A stretch of 64,000 bases of DNA from Aphelocoma coerulescens (GCF_041296385.1 NC_091013.1:72137563-72201562); one strand, 5' to 3'; numbered from the stretch's first letter, positions 37,813-50,640 are shown. Numbers and translations: made by a program. The notes: generated from the letters alone by a model not told the origin.

Positions 37813-37870
37813 GCTCCCCGGTTGGTTTTTTCCCAGGCTCCTGGCGCTCCCCGGTTGGTTTTTTCCCAGG
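37813..37870 (+). repeat. 25-bp direct repeat, 33-bp period
   Basis: Two identical 25-bp copies, 37813-37837 and 37846-37870, share GCTCCCCGGTTGG followed by TTTTTTCCCAGG. The 8-bp spacer is CTCCTGGC. Identity suggests a recent duplication. Each copy contains a pyrimidine tract followed by CAG/G, which looks like a plus-strand splice acceptor. Confidence 0.95.
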
Positions 37871-37880
37871 TTAGCGCCCT

Positions 37881-38329
37881 GGGAAGCACGTAGGTCGGTG
37901 TTAGTAGGTTATCGAATGGGGTTTCTTTATGAGAGGGAAAAAAACACGTTTAGGGTCAGCGTCTGCGTAGCAGTGCCTCAAATGGCATCAGACAGAAACG
38001 GGACCTGCTCGTGGCACGGCTTTTCTGCTCCTTGCCTGGCTGCCCTCCAGTTCTCCCTCGCTCCGAGTTCATTTCTCTTTCACTTTAAAATGAGCAGGAA
38101 AATAGAAAAATAAATAACTAAATACGCGAGCAGAGACACAAATTTGCTTTTCAGCAAAACTTGTAACTCGAAGGGTAATCTCCATCACTTTTGCTATGCT
38201 TAAACTGCAGCCCAGGGGTCTTACTCTCATAGCAAAGAGAGCTCTGTGGTACAGGCAGAAGATCTTTATTGTGCATTTAAAACCTTATCTACACCTACAG
38301 CCCGTGCTACATCTCTCTCCGTGGGCATT
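37881..38329. other. island shore, nothing recognised
   Basis: CpG frequency falls off here. No exon with clear splice borders, no repeat. Confidence 0.5.
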
Positions 38330-38475
38330 GTTACATTCCCGGTGAGCTAGCGCTCATTGTTTCAATCAGCTGTTAAAATCGGCAGCAGGCACGAGATCAG
38401 ATGGGAATTTTATGATCTGTGTCTAATGCTGGGCAACTCAATTAATTTTTATTAAGTCCTCTGGGCAAATGCATG
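38330..38475. promoter_or_regulatory. candidate upstream enhancer-like block
   Basis: Repeat-free block about 0.8 kb upstream of the predicted start. It contains CATTGTTTC (SOX-like), a CAGCTG E-box and CAATTAATTTTTATTAAG (homeodomain-like). Its clean, motif-dense look suggests conservation, but no alignment was possible. Confidence 0.25.
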
Positions 38476-41400
38476 AAGATCTATCTGTTCAGGAGGGGGT
38501 GATGAAGGGATTCCCAGTTTTTGAGGCCAGCCAGATGATACACAGCATCCTCCTCTCTGGGAGCCCCTGCAGTGATGCCTGGAGACACCGGGAGAACAGC
38601 CAGGAGCTCACACAGAGGTATGAGACAGCAAGTGCCTAGGAGTCTAGGGGGACATAGAAGAAATGTCCATTGCCTGCATCCCAGTGCCAGTCTGGCCCTT
38701 TGGCAGCTAGGATTCAGTACAGTATTGAGGAAAGGCTTCACTTTTCCAGTGCCTCCCTGGTCAGGCTGGTGTTACAGCCTCGTACGGCAGGACAGTCACT
38801 GTCACAGGATATATGCTTATTTCCCAGGCACACAATAACTTCCTTATTCCTGCCTGTGCTCAAACACACTGTGCTTGCATCTGTCTGCAATCTGAAGAGC
38901 CAAGTACCATCCCTGTGGCACCATAAGGGTGTCTCTTATCCTTAAAGGACCTTCCTTTAAGGTTTGTCTTCCTGCTGAATAAAGCTGTGTTACTCCCCCC
39001 CAGCCACACCACGCTGGACTAAATGCTACGCTTCAGTTACAAAGACAATGAAGATAAAGGATCTTAGCTGGTAAAGTCACTGAGAGCATCTCTCTGGCTG
39101 GCACAAAGGAGAACCCTGACAAACCAGGCACTGGCTGGTTTATCTGTGGTGGTTTAGGACATGAACCCTCTTGCCTGCCCGCAAAGCAGGCAGGACAGGA
39201 GATGTGGCTGCACCTCAGCTCACAATTCAGAATATTATTTATGTTCAAGCCCTGTGCTTATCTATGAGTAAAATAAGGAGAGGGGATTCTCTTCGCTGAA
39301 GAAGCGAACAAAACCATCCTGCACCTCAGCCACTGATTTTCAAAAAGCAGCTTGCTGTTTGTCTTGTCCAAAGGCATTACCATGAAGCCGTTGATGAGGA
39401 CTTTCACTGCCCTCTTTTACATCAGTATTTGAAAGGACCCACTGGCTCTATTAAAACAGGAACAATAACAGAGAAAGTCCAAATTTACCCAAAATATTAA
39501 TCACCCTGGAAAGATCTATCAGATGGAAAAAACCCCAAATACATGCCAGCATCAAGTTTCTTCCCTCAATCATTTTTGCAAATAATCATTGCTCCCTTCA
39601 CTTGACTTCTGATCATGGAACTATTGCACTCTAAAAGATAATTCATGCTGTTATCACGCTTAATTAAAAGCTACTTAGCTGTAGAACGTGGGCCTCACTT
39701 TATTTTTAGACCCTGTGCAGAACTGAAATTATCTGCTGTAGATAATTCACATAAACTTGTTTTTCTTCAACATTTGAAGGAGAGATCTCTAGCCTATACA
39801 AATGTTCAACAAAAGATTTCTTATGCGATTCCAGCAAGCAGAAGGCATAACAAAAGAATTGTTGTTTGTGCTGCGAAGAGTAAAAGAAAATGATGAGAAA
39901 CTGAAGAGTGGATGGCTTTTATAAAAGTAGGCAGAGCAGTTTCAAGCTGAACCCACTTTGTTGATGTGTTTAGGAACAAGCTGCTGCAGCTACAGAGAGG
40001 CAGCAGAATAGCCTCACACACAGACCTGGAAATAGAGGGCAGTGAGGAGGCCCTGGCCCAGGGCAGGGACAGCCTGCCTTGGACCACCCTGGACTGGATA
40101 GGGCCCTGATGGAATTGGGGAGTGGAGTAACCACATGCCCTGGCCACGGCTGACCTGACAAGCCCCGCAGGTCTTCTTCCCTCCCTGTCCTTAAGAGCAT
40201 GGATGATCAGCACAGTGGAGGCACATTTTGCTGCACATGCAAGCTTCATCCCTGGTGTTTAAACAAGCACCAGGTTCCCTCAGTGGCTCTAATTGTACTG
40301 ACAGTCAGGGTGGGACCAGGGAACCAGCTGGAGTGGTTATCATCCACTCTGATTAATGGTAAGTGGGCTGCAAGGCCAATGCCATGTAGCCTGGCACGGC
40401 AAGACAGTGCCTGGGCACAGCCTGTGGGCTGGCATACAGGAGAGACTCTCCCCAGCAAGAAGCAGAGATGGGACTGCAGTGATTCCCATTTCCTTCACCC
40501 TACGCAGTCTGCCAGCTCTTGTCATAGGAGGCTTCTCAGCCACAAACTTCACTCCAATTCATGCAATACACACCATTTCATGCAATAAAACAACAATTCT
40601 TGTGGGCTGCTGCACAGCTTTACATTTTCTCAGACAGTATAGGTTGGGAAGAAAAAAAAATAGGAAACATCTCTGCATTAATACCAATGTCTTAGGGCCA
40701 CAGGGGCACCAGATGGGAGACCAGGATCAAGCACTATGCAGCATGGATATAGCCAGTCTGCCCGTGGCAGTTCCTGGCTCTGTTTACTTAGTGATAAATA
40801 CAAAGCCAGTGATGCCAGAAAGCTGCATAAGGCTCATTTCTCTGCAGAAATAAGCAAGAGACACAATCGGTGTTCAGCTTTGCAGATTATCTGGGAATGA
40901 TGAAAGTCAGGGGAAAAAATAGCCTTCCCTCCTATGCTTAGATAAAGCTACAAAAGCTGCAACATCATATTAAGGCTATTAGCTCCAGAAGATTTTTAAA
41001 ACGTTTTTATAGCAGGGAGGGTGCAGCTTGGGTCTGCATGAGGAAGGGTCCACAGAAAAGCTCCTGGGCTGCAAGCGCTGCTGAGGGCACAGGAGAAGGA
41101 ATGGAGCTGCTGCCTGGGGGCACAGACATGCAGTTGCCTGGTGCCCAGCTGTGACCAGGTAAGATGCATAAACTGCTGTCTCCAAAGGGAACTTCTCCTT
41201 AGCCTTCAACATCTGGCCCACGCACACTTTATGAGCAAAATTATTGGAGCTGAAAGTATGATTTTTTATATATATATTCTTTTGTTGGTTTGGTTTTGTT
41301 GTTTTGGTTTTTTATTTATTTAAGTAATTACTGTAATCCTAGCAGCTATTTTTGTTTAAGTGCCGTCTTAAACTTCAGTTACACCAGGTAAAACTGGAGT

Positions 41401-42019
41401 GCTGACATACTTGTCCCAGTATGAAGCTATCTGATACTAACTTAGGTATCTTCTGGTCTTGAATAGCTGTAAGAACACAGGCACTTTTCCATTAACACAG
41501 GCGGTGACTGGGTCACTCAAACTGCTCTCGGTGTAGTTAAAGTGGGACAACTCTTGTGTCTCAACAAACACTGAGAAGCTGGCTCTGTCTGTGACTGCTG
41601 CTCTTCTCATCAGCGGAGAGACTGGCTTGACACAGCCTCCCAAAAAAACCTGTACTGTAAAGATGTAGGGGAGCTCTATGTAAATTACAGCTAAACCAAC
41701 TTATTCTCTCATCTGTGGATGCTGGCTGGCTAATTTAACAAGAAATAAATGGCTGCAGTCAGGGTAAATCTATCTTGTAAAGCAAACAGTCTTGCCTAGG
41801 AAAAGATCAAGTTAAATCTACAAAGTTATTTCTCCTTCATTTAAATTATGAGGGCTGTCTTCTACACTCAAGTTACTAGCGACTGAAAATCCTGAAAAAA
41901 CATTGCATTAGGCATGCTAACAGCAATAACCTGCTCATTTTTGAGTAGAGTACAACCAAGTGGTTAGGATGACTTCAAATACTCTTCAAATGGCTGGATT
42001 ATTTTAAGCCATAAATTCA
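38476..42019. other. non-coding stretch, no gene supported
   Basis: Mixed-composition unique sequence. A hairpin GCCTGC(39173-39178)/GCAGGC(39186-39191) is visible. The 165-codon plus-strand ORF at 40356-40853 and the 142-codon minus-strand ORF at 39821-40249 have no recognisable domain and are of chance length for 64 kb. Confidence 0.5.
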
Positions 42020-42300
42020 AAATCTTCTGGGATCACAATAGTTGCGTCTCTGAGCTGTGTTACTGCTTGATAGCAGCAGTGAAACACTGCAGACAGATGA
42101 TAAAGCAGTTTGATTTGAGCTCTTGTGAATGACACCGTGGAAGAAATCTGTCCCGTGAGACCTGACAAATCCCAACCATGAGGATGAGTAATTGCGGCCA
42201 GATAAAAATGGCAGCTTGCATAGCACATCAGCTTGCTATCTGAATAAATATAATTGAGCACATTTACTTGGACCAAGGGGGCTTTCCGTGTGCATAATTT
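42020..42300. promoter_or_regulatory. candidate conserved non-coding element
   Basis: A repeat-free block containing GAGTAATTGCGGCCAGATAA (GATA-type AGATAA and TAATTG) and GAATAAATATAATTGAGC. It resembles enhancer-like vertebrate sequence by composition only. Confidence 0.22.
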
Positions 42301-45300
42301 CTAATCATCATGAGAAAAAATTGCACAATTTAAGTAATATATATACAGTCCTTTTTTTTAATCCAATTTGTATTGAAGAAACATTACAGTTGAGGGGAAC
42401 TCAGCTGTTGAGGTAGCCTAAGCAGTGGACTCTCTGTATATTACAGATTTTCACGGATTTATGAAGCTGTATATATATATATGCATACATATACCTATAT
42501 GTAACTGCACATACATAGTCAGCAGTCTATTTTCAGACTGCCTGCATCTACTACCTTTTGAGCCACAAAAATCCAGAGTTCCTAGATCCAAACTGTTCCT
42601 GTTCAAAGAGCAGCGCTCAAAGACAACAGAATGGTCACACGGCAGAAGAACCGCCTCCCTCCAATTCCTCTGCCAAAAGGTGGGATTTAGAGACTGTCAC
42701 AGTTCGGAACAGGAAAACGAGAAGCTCTGATGTTCAGCCTTGAATGGGCTTTGGTGGCTGCTTGCACACCCTGGGCTGCTGCCATCAGGTGACACACTGC
42801 GCCCAAGTTGCACCTGAATGACCACGGTTGGGGAGGTCTGATTCTCCAGTCCTTTCCCCCCATCTCCAGTCCCATCCTGCTCCCTCATTTCCCCAGCCCT
42901 GCTGGTTGCTGAACCCACACCAGAGCCAATTCATTTCACTAACCCTGCTCAAACCACTCCAGCTGTCATCACACAGCAGGGCTGCATTCCTGCTCTCCTC
43001 ATAATGGCCCCAGCACTTGTTGGAGCTGCTCTGAGCCACCCCAGCATTGCAAAAAACGAACAGAACAACAAAGGTCTTCTCCTGAGTTTGCACATTGGAC
43101 TGCAGCAGCAGCAGAGCTGCAGCACAGCACTGGGAATGGAGGGCAGGAGGCAAGACCCTTGGAGTCAGCAGCTGGCTGGGCTGAGGGCTGATTTGGCTAC
43201 ACAGCCAGTCTGGTTTTAGGTGGTTCATTTTCTGGCAGGTTGATGACTGACTGGCAGAAAATGGGGGGAAAAAAATTAAGAAAACTGATCTGCTTCACAG
43301 AGGAACATAGTGAGTGTCAGCAGTGCAACCTGGGGTAGAGTGGGAAGACCAGGAAAGGAAAAGAGGGAAAGAAGAACATGGAGTGAAGAGAAGGATTTCA
43401 GCTTTTGTCAGAGCTGGTTAGATTGACTCATTGCATCATGCAGCTCTGCTCATTAAAACACAGCTGGTCACCCAGAAAACCTTCCCTACCCAAGGGAGGC
43501 CAGACTCCTGTTCTTCCCTGTGTGCACAACTGGAGAGCTGCCCAAGGAGTGGTATGGAAAGGAGCAGGTGGAGGGAAGGATGGCTAGTGGGAGTCCCTCT
43601 TGTGAAACCTCAGCCTGAGTGTTAAAACCCACAGCCCTCACACTATAGGCTGGCTTAGGGAACTGAGATGCAATTTTTTTAATTTCCAGAAAATTGTTTT
43701 GGGAAAACAGTCCCTGTGCAATGTAATAAGTGGTTGCACTTCCACAAATAGGCAGCAGAATGGACTGCAGGCTGTGGGGTGTAATAGTCTTGACTTATGG
43801 TAAGATTGCACTCCAGCCACGCTGCCCCTTCAGCCCCCCAGGAACACACAGAAACAAAGGGCAGAAAGAAAGGACATATAACAGAGTCATCCTGTATGAT
43901 CCTCAGAGGAACAGGATCTGTGCAGGAAGCAGAGATACACCCTGTCCAGAAAGCATGGGTAGGAAGAAGGACCTAGATCTATTAAGTTAAGTTATTGATA
44001 TGCATGCACCCAGCTCTCCTGTGGCAGCCCAGAAGCACACCTTTGTCCGTGTAACTTACATCACATCTGTATCCATCCCTTCGGAGATCCACACTGATCA
44101 TTCAAGCCCCGGCTCTACCAACCATCCTCATTACTGTGTTCTCCATGCTTTACCTTAATTGACTCTCGATTCATCTGAGGAGGAGGGAGAGGAGGAGGAA
44201 GATGTGACTATTAAAAAAGCACCAGCAAGAATCCTCTCAAAAATTTTACATCAAATGTTCAGCTTGGCTGGTAAAGTGACTGAATTCACTGGATAACGAA
44301 CCAGTTTTTCCCTTAGAATTAATGAAACAGAGGAGGACGTGTCAGGGACTTAAGAACTATACCTTACATACACAAGAACAAAGTAATATTATATAGAGGA
44401 TGAAAACACAGGAGCAGGATTGTCCAGATCATCACCTGCGGAGGACACAGGCAGTCCACTGTCCTGGCTGCTTTGTCCATGAGAATGAACACCCAGCACA
44501 CATCTTTTACTGTGAGTGTTCTCAATGCCTCTTTCTGAACAGCCACATTCAGCATCATCTTCCTCAGATCAGTCAAGTCAATGCAGCGTGAAGGGCAGAA
44601 ATGGAGGATAATGCTTGAGTGCTCTGTCTCTAAACAAAGCAGCCAAGATAATTTCCAACACTTATCTGCTCATTAATTCTGAGGAGAAAAACTGCTTCCC
44701 TATCCCTTGCCTGGCTAGTGCTCATGCTTTTCAGGAACATATTCTCAGTGGGAAGGAGAGTATGGCTGTGTATTTCTTCTGACTAGCCAAAATAAAGCCT
44801 GAAGGTGCTTCACAGCTCTCTCAAGGCCCATGATTTCAGTTCACCAAATGTTGCTGTATGAAGAACAGGAAAACCCAAATGCACTCCAAACTGGAGCTTC
44901 ATATTTGAAAGTGTCTATGTTGTGGGGGAGCAAGGCCTGTTCAGGGGACTTAGGCAGGTTGGATACAAGACAACATTGCAGTCAGACATTTTTACAGAGG
45001 GTTATGGACCTTCCCAGACCTGCTGGACACTCCCATTTTAAAGGTTGCTAGCAATGCAATGGTCAGAGTAGGCTGTTGTAAAATCATACCCAAAGATACC
45101 CTCCTCAGCTGCCTGCTGGTCTGATTTACACCGCAGATTTGCAAATCAGCAGTAGAGAACTACACCCTGTTCTCACCAAAGATCACTGTTTGGACCTGAG
45201 ATAAATCAGAGAGAGAAGAAGAAGAGAACAGTTTTTTAACAGAACATTAGTTTCTGTTTGGATTGCTTCTTTTGCAAACTCACAGCTTAGGATGCACTGT

Positions 45301-46234
45301 AAAGAGTGACCAGGGAACACAGAACATGGCCTGTTCTGTCTCTGGCTGAACCAAGCCAGCATTGCTGGAGCAATGGTAGATGTATATGCCTTTCTCTGCA
45401 TCTCCTCCTGGGAGAGCTGGGAACTGTCAAAATCAAGAATAAATTGAAAACAGGGATGGCTTCAGCTTTATCATGGTATCAGCTAGATCTCTCAGAGTAT
45501 GTTTAGATAATAGCACTAAAGAAAATAGAAGCTGGTTTAGAGTAGAGCTGCTGTTACCTGTGTCATTCAACTGCTGGAAAAGCAGCACTAGGTAATTTTC
45601 AGGGAAAACTCATTGCATATAACTATGTGAGGGAGGAAAACAGCCACAAATGAGGACCAGGAGGAAAACAACAGCAATACAGACACAGCCCGGAAAGCAA
45701 AGGGAACTGACACTCGTGCAGATGCAGAATAATGAGCTTTGTGGAGCTATGACTGACAGTGGGGCTTATCAGCAGCCCGAAATGGCAGGGATGCTCCTCC
45801 AGAAAATGATATTGCAAATGAAGTGGAAGAATGAAAAATTATGACAGTGACTCTGACAAGCTCCAAGGAAAGCAAATTCTTCAGCAAGTGCATCAGCAGG
45901 CCCGTAAGCAGCAGTGACACTGGCTGCAGATTCTCTCCTGAGGGCAGCTCAGTCCAGCAGCCACAGAGAGAAGGAGCAGTGAGAACAGAGCTCAGCCCTG
46001 ACAGAGATTTCTGCATACTGCAGAAAACTGAAAAGCTTCAAAGAAGGACCATTATTTATACACAGCACTTACATTAAAACCTGTGAAACCTGTGCCCTCT
46101 TATGTGCCATACTCTTTTTTATCTGTCAATCTTCTCTGGCTTTATGGCACTATCCAGTAACACCCCAGTTAAACTGTCAAACTTTTGTTTGACTCAGGCT
46201 GTTTGTCAGACTCTCACACCTCTTTAAAACCCAG
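42301..46234. other. non-coding stretch with a TA repeat
   Basis: It holds a short (TA)n microsatellite at 42470-42482 followed by ATAC/ATAT sequence, and a GGA-rich purine tract at 44176-44202. No gene, RNA or mobile element recognised. Confidence 0.5.
42470..42500 (+). repeat. (TA)n microsatellite and AT-rich tail
   Basis: A run of alternating T and A over 42470-42482, then degenerate TATA/CATA units to about 42500. Confidence 0.85.
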
Positions 46235-46396
46235 GGTTCAACAACTGGGACCAACAGCCAAGTGCCCTGTGACGTCTGGGGAGTGCTTGAGGTATTTTCC
46301 CACTTTGCTTTCCTCTGGGACAAGGTTTCACTGGACATCCCTGAGCCTGAGTTCACCTGCAGAGACATCACGGAGTTTGGGATTTTCTTGCTGAAG
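46235..46396 (+). other. weak candidate internal coding exon
   Basis: A 162-bp segment, open in one frame for exactly 54 codons (phase 0 at both ends). It is preceded by an AG after a short pyrimidine-containing stretch (CCAG at 46231-46234) and followed by a good donor AAG|GTAACT (46397 onward). The peptide is mixed and protein-like, for example SHFAFLWDKVSLDIPEPEF, but I recognise no family. The opposite strand is also open over 197 codons (46177-46770), which weakens the case. There is no partner exon nearby. It is most likely chance, with a small possibility of a real exon of an unrecognised plus-strand gene. Confidence 0.15.
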
Positions 46397-47884
46397 GTAA
46401 CTCCTTGCCAATGGGGAGTGCAGTTTAAAGAAGGGGTGAGTGGGGGAGGAGGAGGCCAGCTGAGCCCACAGCCCATCTGCCTGTGCAGGGCTGATGGTTT
46501 GTCAGAGTGTATCACAGCCCCAGACATCATTAGCCTCCATAGGATTTGTATGCAACAGAGAAGAGAGACAGTCAAGAAATAAGGACCCTCTTCTGTCTTC
46601 CCTAAGAGCAGAGGGAAAAGGCTGCTCCAGGGCTCCCTGCTAGCATTTGTTACACAGGCTCCCCCAGGGCAGCCACCTGTCAGCTTCCTTCGCCATGGAC
46701 ATTTCCATTTGGACACTGCCCTTTGCGCTTGGCTTTGCTTTGTAATGAGACTATATGAACTCTGAAGCAATTGAAAGGAAAAAAAAACAAACTATGATGT
46801 ATCTGCTCTTCTGTGAAGAACACATTTATAATTGAGTCCTACAGACACGGTTGGAGGACTGAAATGGGATTTTCTCCCACTCCTGTTTCTTTCCTTTCTT
46901 TTCCCCTCCGCACATACTTGTTTCACAACACTTTCCTGCACTAACCTCAGAGATGGACATGTTTTCATTTCAGGCACTTGACCTATTGTCCTTGGGTATT
47001 GTATTTAACTCAGCTCTAAGCCCCTAAGAATGAATGGATTACTATCTCTCTATGAATTTTGTAAAAATGCTGTAGGAAATGTCAGCTTCACGGTTTCCAG
47101 GGTTTGTGTTTAAGGAAAAAGGATTACTCTGCCAAGCAGTGAATTACCAGCTCCTAGCTCCTGCAAATGAGACTGATGCAAATCTTTCTCAAACATCTGA
47201 GAAAAACTGGGATTAAAACTGTACTGCTGCAGTCCAAACACTGCCCGATTTGCCCCGATATCCTCTGCCTCCCTGTCCCAGGAGAGGCCGTGCCCATGCA
47301 GTCACCCTCACTTGGGGCTCATCGTCACAGCTGGGGACACCCAGGGGTGCTCCCCACACTGGCAGTGTCCTCCCTCAAAGGGAGACAAAGGTGTCACTGC
47401 CATCAGCTGGAACACTCACAGCCTGCATCAGGAGACCCCCCTTGTATTTCCCCTGGTGAGCCCTAGAAAGGCTTTTACTGAACAGCACAAGCCTCTGGCT
47501 CCAGAGCTGCTGGAGCTTGTTTTCCCCAGGCTTGGCACCACCTGCTTGGGTTACCTGTGACAAGATGAGGCAGCTGCAATTAGGGCAGCTGTAAGAGCAA
47601 GACCCCCATGGGCTGTGTGGGGATCAGCCAGGCTGCTGAGATACCCTGTGCCCCTGTGGCTTCTCTGATATCTAATAATGCAAGTCAGCTCACCTACCTG
47701 TGCTTCTGGGAGGAGCACATGGGGTGCACAGCTGCTGCTTTGATGACACAGGTGAGTACTTGAGCTATTTAAGATTTTTATTTCCATATCAAACTTGGCT
47801 GAAACCAGCCAAAAGGAGTTAAGAATCCAAGAGACTCGAAAGACAAGTAATATTTTACAGTGTGACTCTTGGGGATGGTGCTGT
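46397..47884. other. non-coding stretch, nothing recognised
   Basis: Unique sequence. A GC-richer part lies at 47.2-47.75 kb but is not CpG-dense. Confidence 0.5.
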
Positions 47885-47955
47885 GCAGGGCCAGGAGCTG
47901 GACTCAGTGAACCTTGTGGGTCCCTTCCAACTCAGCCTATTCTGTGATTCTGATT
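47885..47955 (+). mobile_element. CR1 LINE 3'-end fragment
   Basis: CAGGGCCAGGAGCTGGACTC, then AGTGAACCTTGTGGGTCCCT and TCCAACTCAGCC end in TATTCTGTGATTCTGATTC. This is the canonical CR1 tail, with the ATTCT-type terminal repeats preserved. It is the least diverged short CR1 fragment in the window. Confidence 0.93.
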
Positions 47956-50622
47956 CACTTTCATCTGCAAAGCAAGCCTCAGCCCAAGCTCCCTTCACTC
48001 TATCTCACCTGGTAGGCCTGATCCTTTGCCACACTGAGTGCTGCCTCCTCATTTACACCCAAAAGTATGTGTAGATGAATGTTATCACAGCTTCTCACAC
48101 GTTCTCTTCTCACTGACCACATCTCCACTTCAGACACCTGGAAAGGGTGCTGGTACCTGGTGGAGTTAATGGCCAATCTTCCTGGGAAGAAAGAAGGTGG
48201 AATAGAACCAGGAGAGTGTGCTGATACAACAACAGCATGGGAAAATATAGTATGGATGGGAAAGAAAAAAAAAAAGAATAAGAAAATATTAAACAAAACT
48301 AGAAGGAAATTCTAGGATGAGGTAAAATAAATCCACTATTAATTTGATGCATAAATTTACTTGCATCATTCAGTTAGAGACCACAGTGCATAGGCCAGGA
48401 AAAAAAGGTGTGTATGTAATGTTCAGGTATTCCTTCCCAAGGATTAACCATTTGCTGAGAGGAATACTGTTCATTTCATTTCCAATAAGGAGAGCATTTG
48501 TACTTATAAAAAGAATCTCAGGGCAGGAGATGAGAGGACATCTGGCAGTGGTCCTTATCCCTTAAGTGGTCTCCAGGCTAGAAATCAGATTTGAAGTAAA
48601 TAAACAAACCTGAGCAGGAGCATGCTCATCTAAATGCTCTTAAAAATGAGCAGTATGTATAGCTCCTAATTACAGTGACTGACATCTGCTTTGTCCTTAG
48701 TGAGTGACAACTGAGAAAGTCTCTTCCCAAAAACACTTTTGACATTATCGACATAATCAGAAGTCATCCCAATATATGCAGGCAATTAGTGATAACCACA
48801 TTTCAAGTAAGAAGGAAATCTACCACAAGTGTCAATATTCATCTGGAGAGTACGAATCTTTGAGTCATATTTAAATGAGTTTCCTTAATTAAACTGACAA
48901 TGAAGTCAGTTCATGTTTATGAAAGTGCACCTCTTCCTCTATCATCACAGGTTAAAGATTCTCTGGAACATTCTCTCCTTTCTTTATTAACAGCTTGTAA
49001 AATTGAACCAAGTTTGCTTTTCTGCAGGCTTGTGCCTATCATCATATGTGGGCTCACCCACATGTTTTGGATGCTCACAAAAAGAGAACTCATGCTTTGA
49101 AAAGCTGCAGCACTGCTGAGTCTGATGTAAGTAGGGGCAGGTATGAGTCTTGCCCTGCACTGATGGGCTACTGCCTGTCAGGGTATGATATAACATTGCC
49201 TGCAACTGCACAGATCTACACTTAGATTCACTTCTACATTTCAAAATCACATATAAAATTATATATAAAAAGATTAAGCCATGTATGAAAAGATAATATT
49301 ACTGTTAGGGTAGAACTTTATAGCATTCATAAAAAAGGGCAACTCTGGTATCAAATGGCTGTGCAGCTGCACTTGCTTTCAGTTTTCAAAATATGGTGCT
49401 TATTAGCAAGAAACTATCTGATAACCAAATAAAAATGCAGAAACAGTTGCCTAAATCTGTAAATGCAGGACTTTCCTGCACAGATTTATTAAATTGAAAG
49501 TATGAATAAGGCTATCTGACCTAATAGTTGTTTCTGCAGGGATCTGGGGAATTTTTAATATGTCCGAGATATTAGCTCTCTGGCTCAACTGGTCTTACAT
49601 ACTCAGCTCAGCCTGCCTTGAGCCTGGATGATTTAAAAAGAACTATAACCTAGGATGGAATTGCAAGTCAGATCTAGGGCATCTGTGCCTGGGGTATTGT
49701 TACATTGTCTACAAGCATCATTCAATCTCCCTCTTCTGTCTGCATTCGGTCCTTGTAAATAAAGTAAATAGTGCCTCCAGCTTAGGCTCCGCTTTTTCAA
49801 TCTTGAGTCTCAAAGCTGACAACAAATAGGAGGTATGCATTATCAACAACAGTCTGCTGAAATCTTGATGGAGCTATTCAAAGCAATTTTTATGTGAGAG
49901 ACTGCGTTTGAGATAGGAACCTGCCAGGCCAAAGGGCAGGCTACTCTTTCTCCACCTGACACAAATCTCTCCGTTAACATTTCAATAAATGCTGCTCCTC
50001 AGTCGCCGCCTGGGAAAGGATCAGGGTCCAGGACAACAGCTCTTTTTAGGGATTGTAGGAAAGAGCACATTTTAACTAAGTAATAGTTTTCTTTCAATTC
50101 TGAAGATGAGTCTGGAGTGGTTCATGCCCTGAGTATGTAATCATCTCTAGCTTTACATTTCCTGATGGATTTCTCTCTTTGCACAGACTTGCATCTATTT
50201 TCAAATAATTGCCATCTCCTTTTCCTGTCCTTGAAAACTAGCTCTTGTGTAAGCTACAGTCAAATTCTATCTTCCCTCCATACAGTGTGTCATGTTGTGA
50301 TTTTTTTAAACCAGATGATGAGAGGCATTAAGACACCGTTCACAGGTGATAAAGAGCCTGTTTCAAAGGTTTGTCAATTTAATTTTTACTTGTTAATTAG
50401 AATCAAAACTTTAATAAAATGTCAGCTAAGCTACGTTGATGGAGGGGGATATTCAGTTTGCTAAGTTGCTGGGGAATTCCTAACTATGGCTACACGGCTA
50501 ACCGTAGATAGGAGGGCATGGTTGATACCCCAGGTCTAAAATACATCCCGGTATAAGCTGCAGAATGCCTGCAGGTACCTGAGCTGCTCTGCGGGAACTT
50601 TCGGGATCTTCCAAACCGTTAC
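47956..50622. other. non-coding stretch, nothing firmly recognised
   Basis: Unique sequence. The block at about 49.9-50.05 kb looks clean and complex but has no clear identity. No gene supported. Confidence 0.45.
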
Positions 50623-50640
50623 CAGTCAGCAGAGGGCAAC
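50623..50640 (+). promoter_or_regulatory. weak CTCF-like motif
   Basis: CAGTCAGCAGAGGGCAAC resembles the CTCF core (CAGCAGAGGGC). It points right, whereas the promoter motif at 37.65 kb points left. Motif match only. Confidence 0.25.

Larger units (their letters stand above)
36935..37880. promoter_or_regulatory. CpG island
   Basis: About 0.95 kb of very high GC with many CpGs, in a window otherwise AT-rich and CpG-poor. The densest part is 37540-37800, next to the TATA box and first exon. GC boxes (CTCCGCCC, read as GGGCGGAG on the minus strand) occur twice around 37682-37707, upstream of the TATA box. An inverted CCAAT (ATTGG at 37158-37162) lies on the other side. The long overlapping reading frames here on all strands result from few stop codons in GC-rich DNA. 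Confidence 0.93.

Noticed and set aside
36885..37874. 329-codon plus-strand ORF across the CpG island
   Set aside because: The composition is A/G/R/P-rich in all frames at once, and there are overlapping long frames on both strands. This is the usual effect of GC-rich DNA with few stops. It also runs through the poly-G tract and the tandem duplication.
37142..37889. Minus-strand ORFs of 204 and 132 codons in the island
   Set aside because: They overlap the TATA box, the predicted start site and the intron donor, and are low-complexity. Not consistent with a coding exon.
39140..39200. Possible LTR start TGTGGTGGTTTAGGAC
   Set aside because: A short resemblance only; no matching 3' end or internal landmarks found.
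40356..40853. 165-codon plus-strand ORF
   Set aside because: A GTG/ATG-independent open frame of chance length, with no domain and no splice context.
46177..46770. 197-codon minus-strand ORF
   Set aside because: No recognisable domain, and length is near the chance maximum for 64 kb in six frames with alternative start codons allowed.
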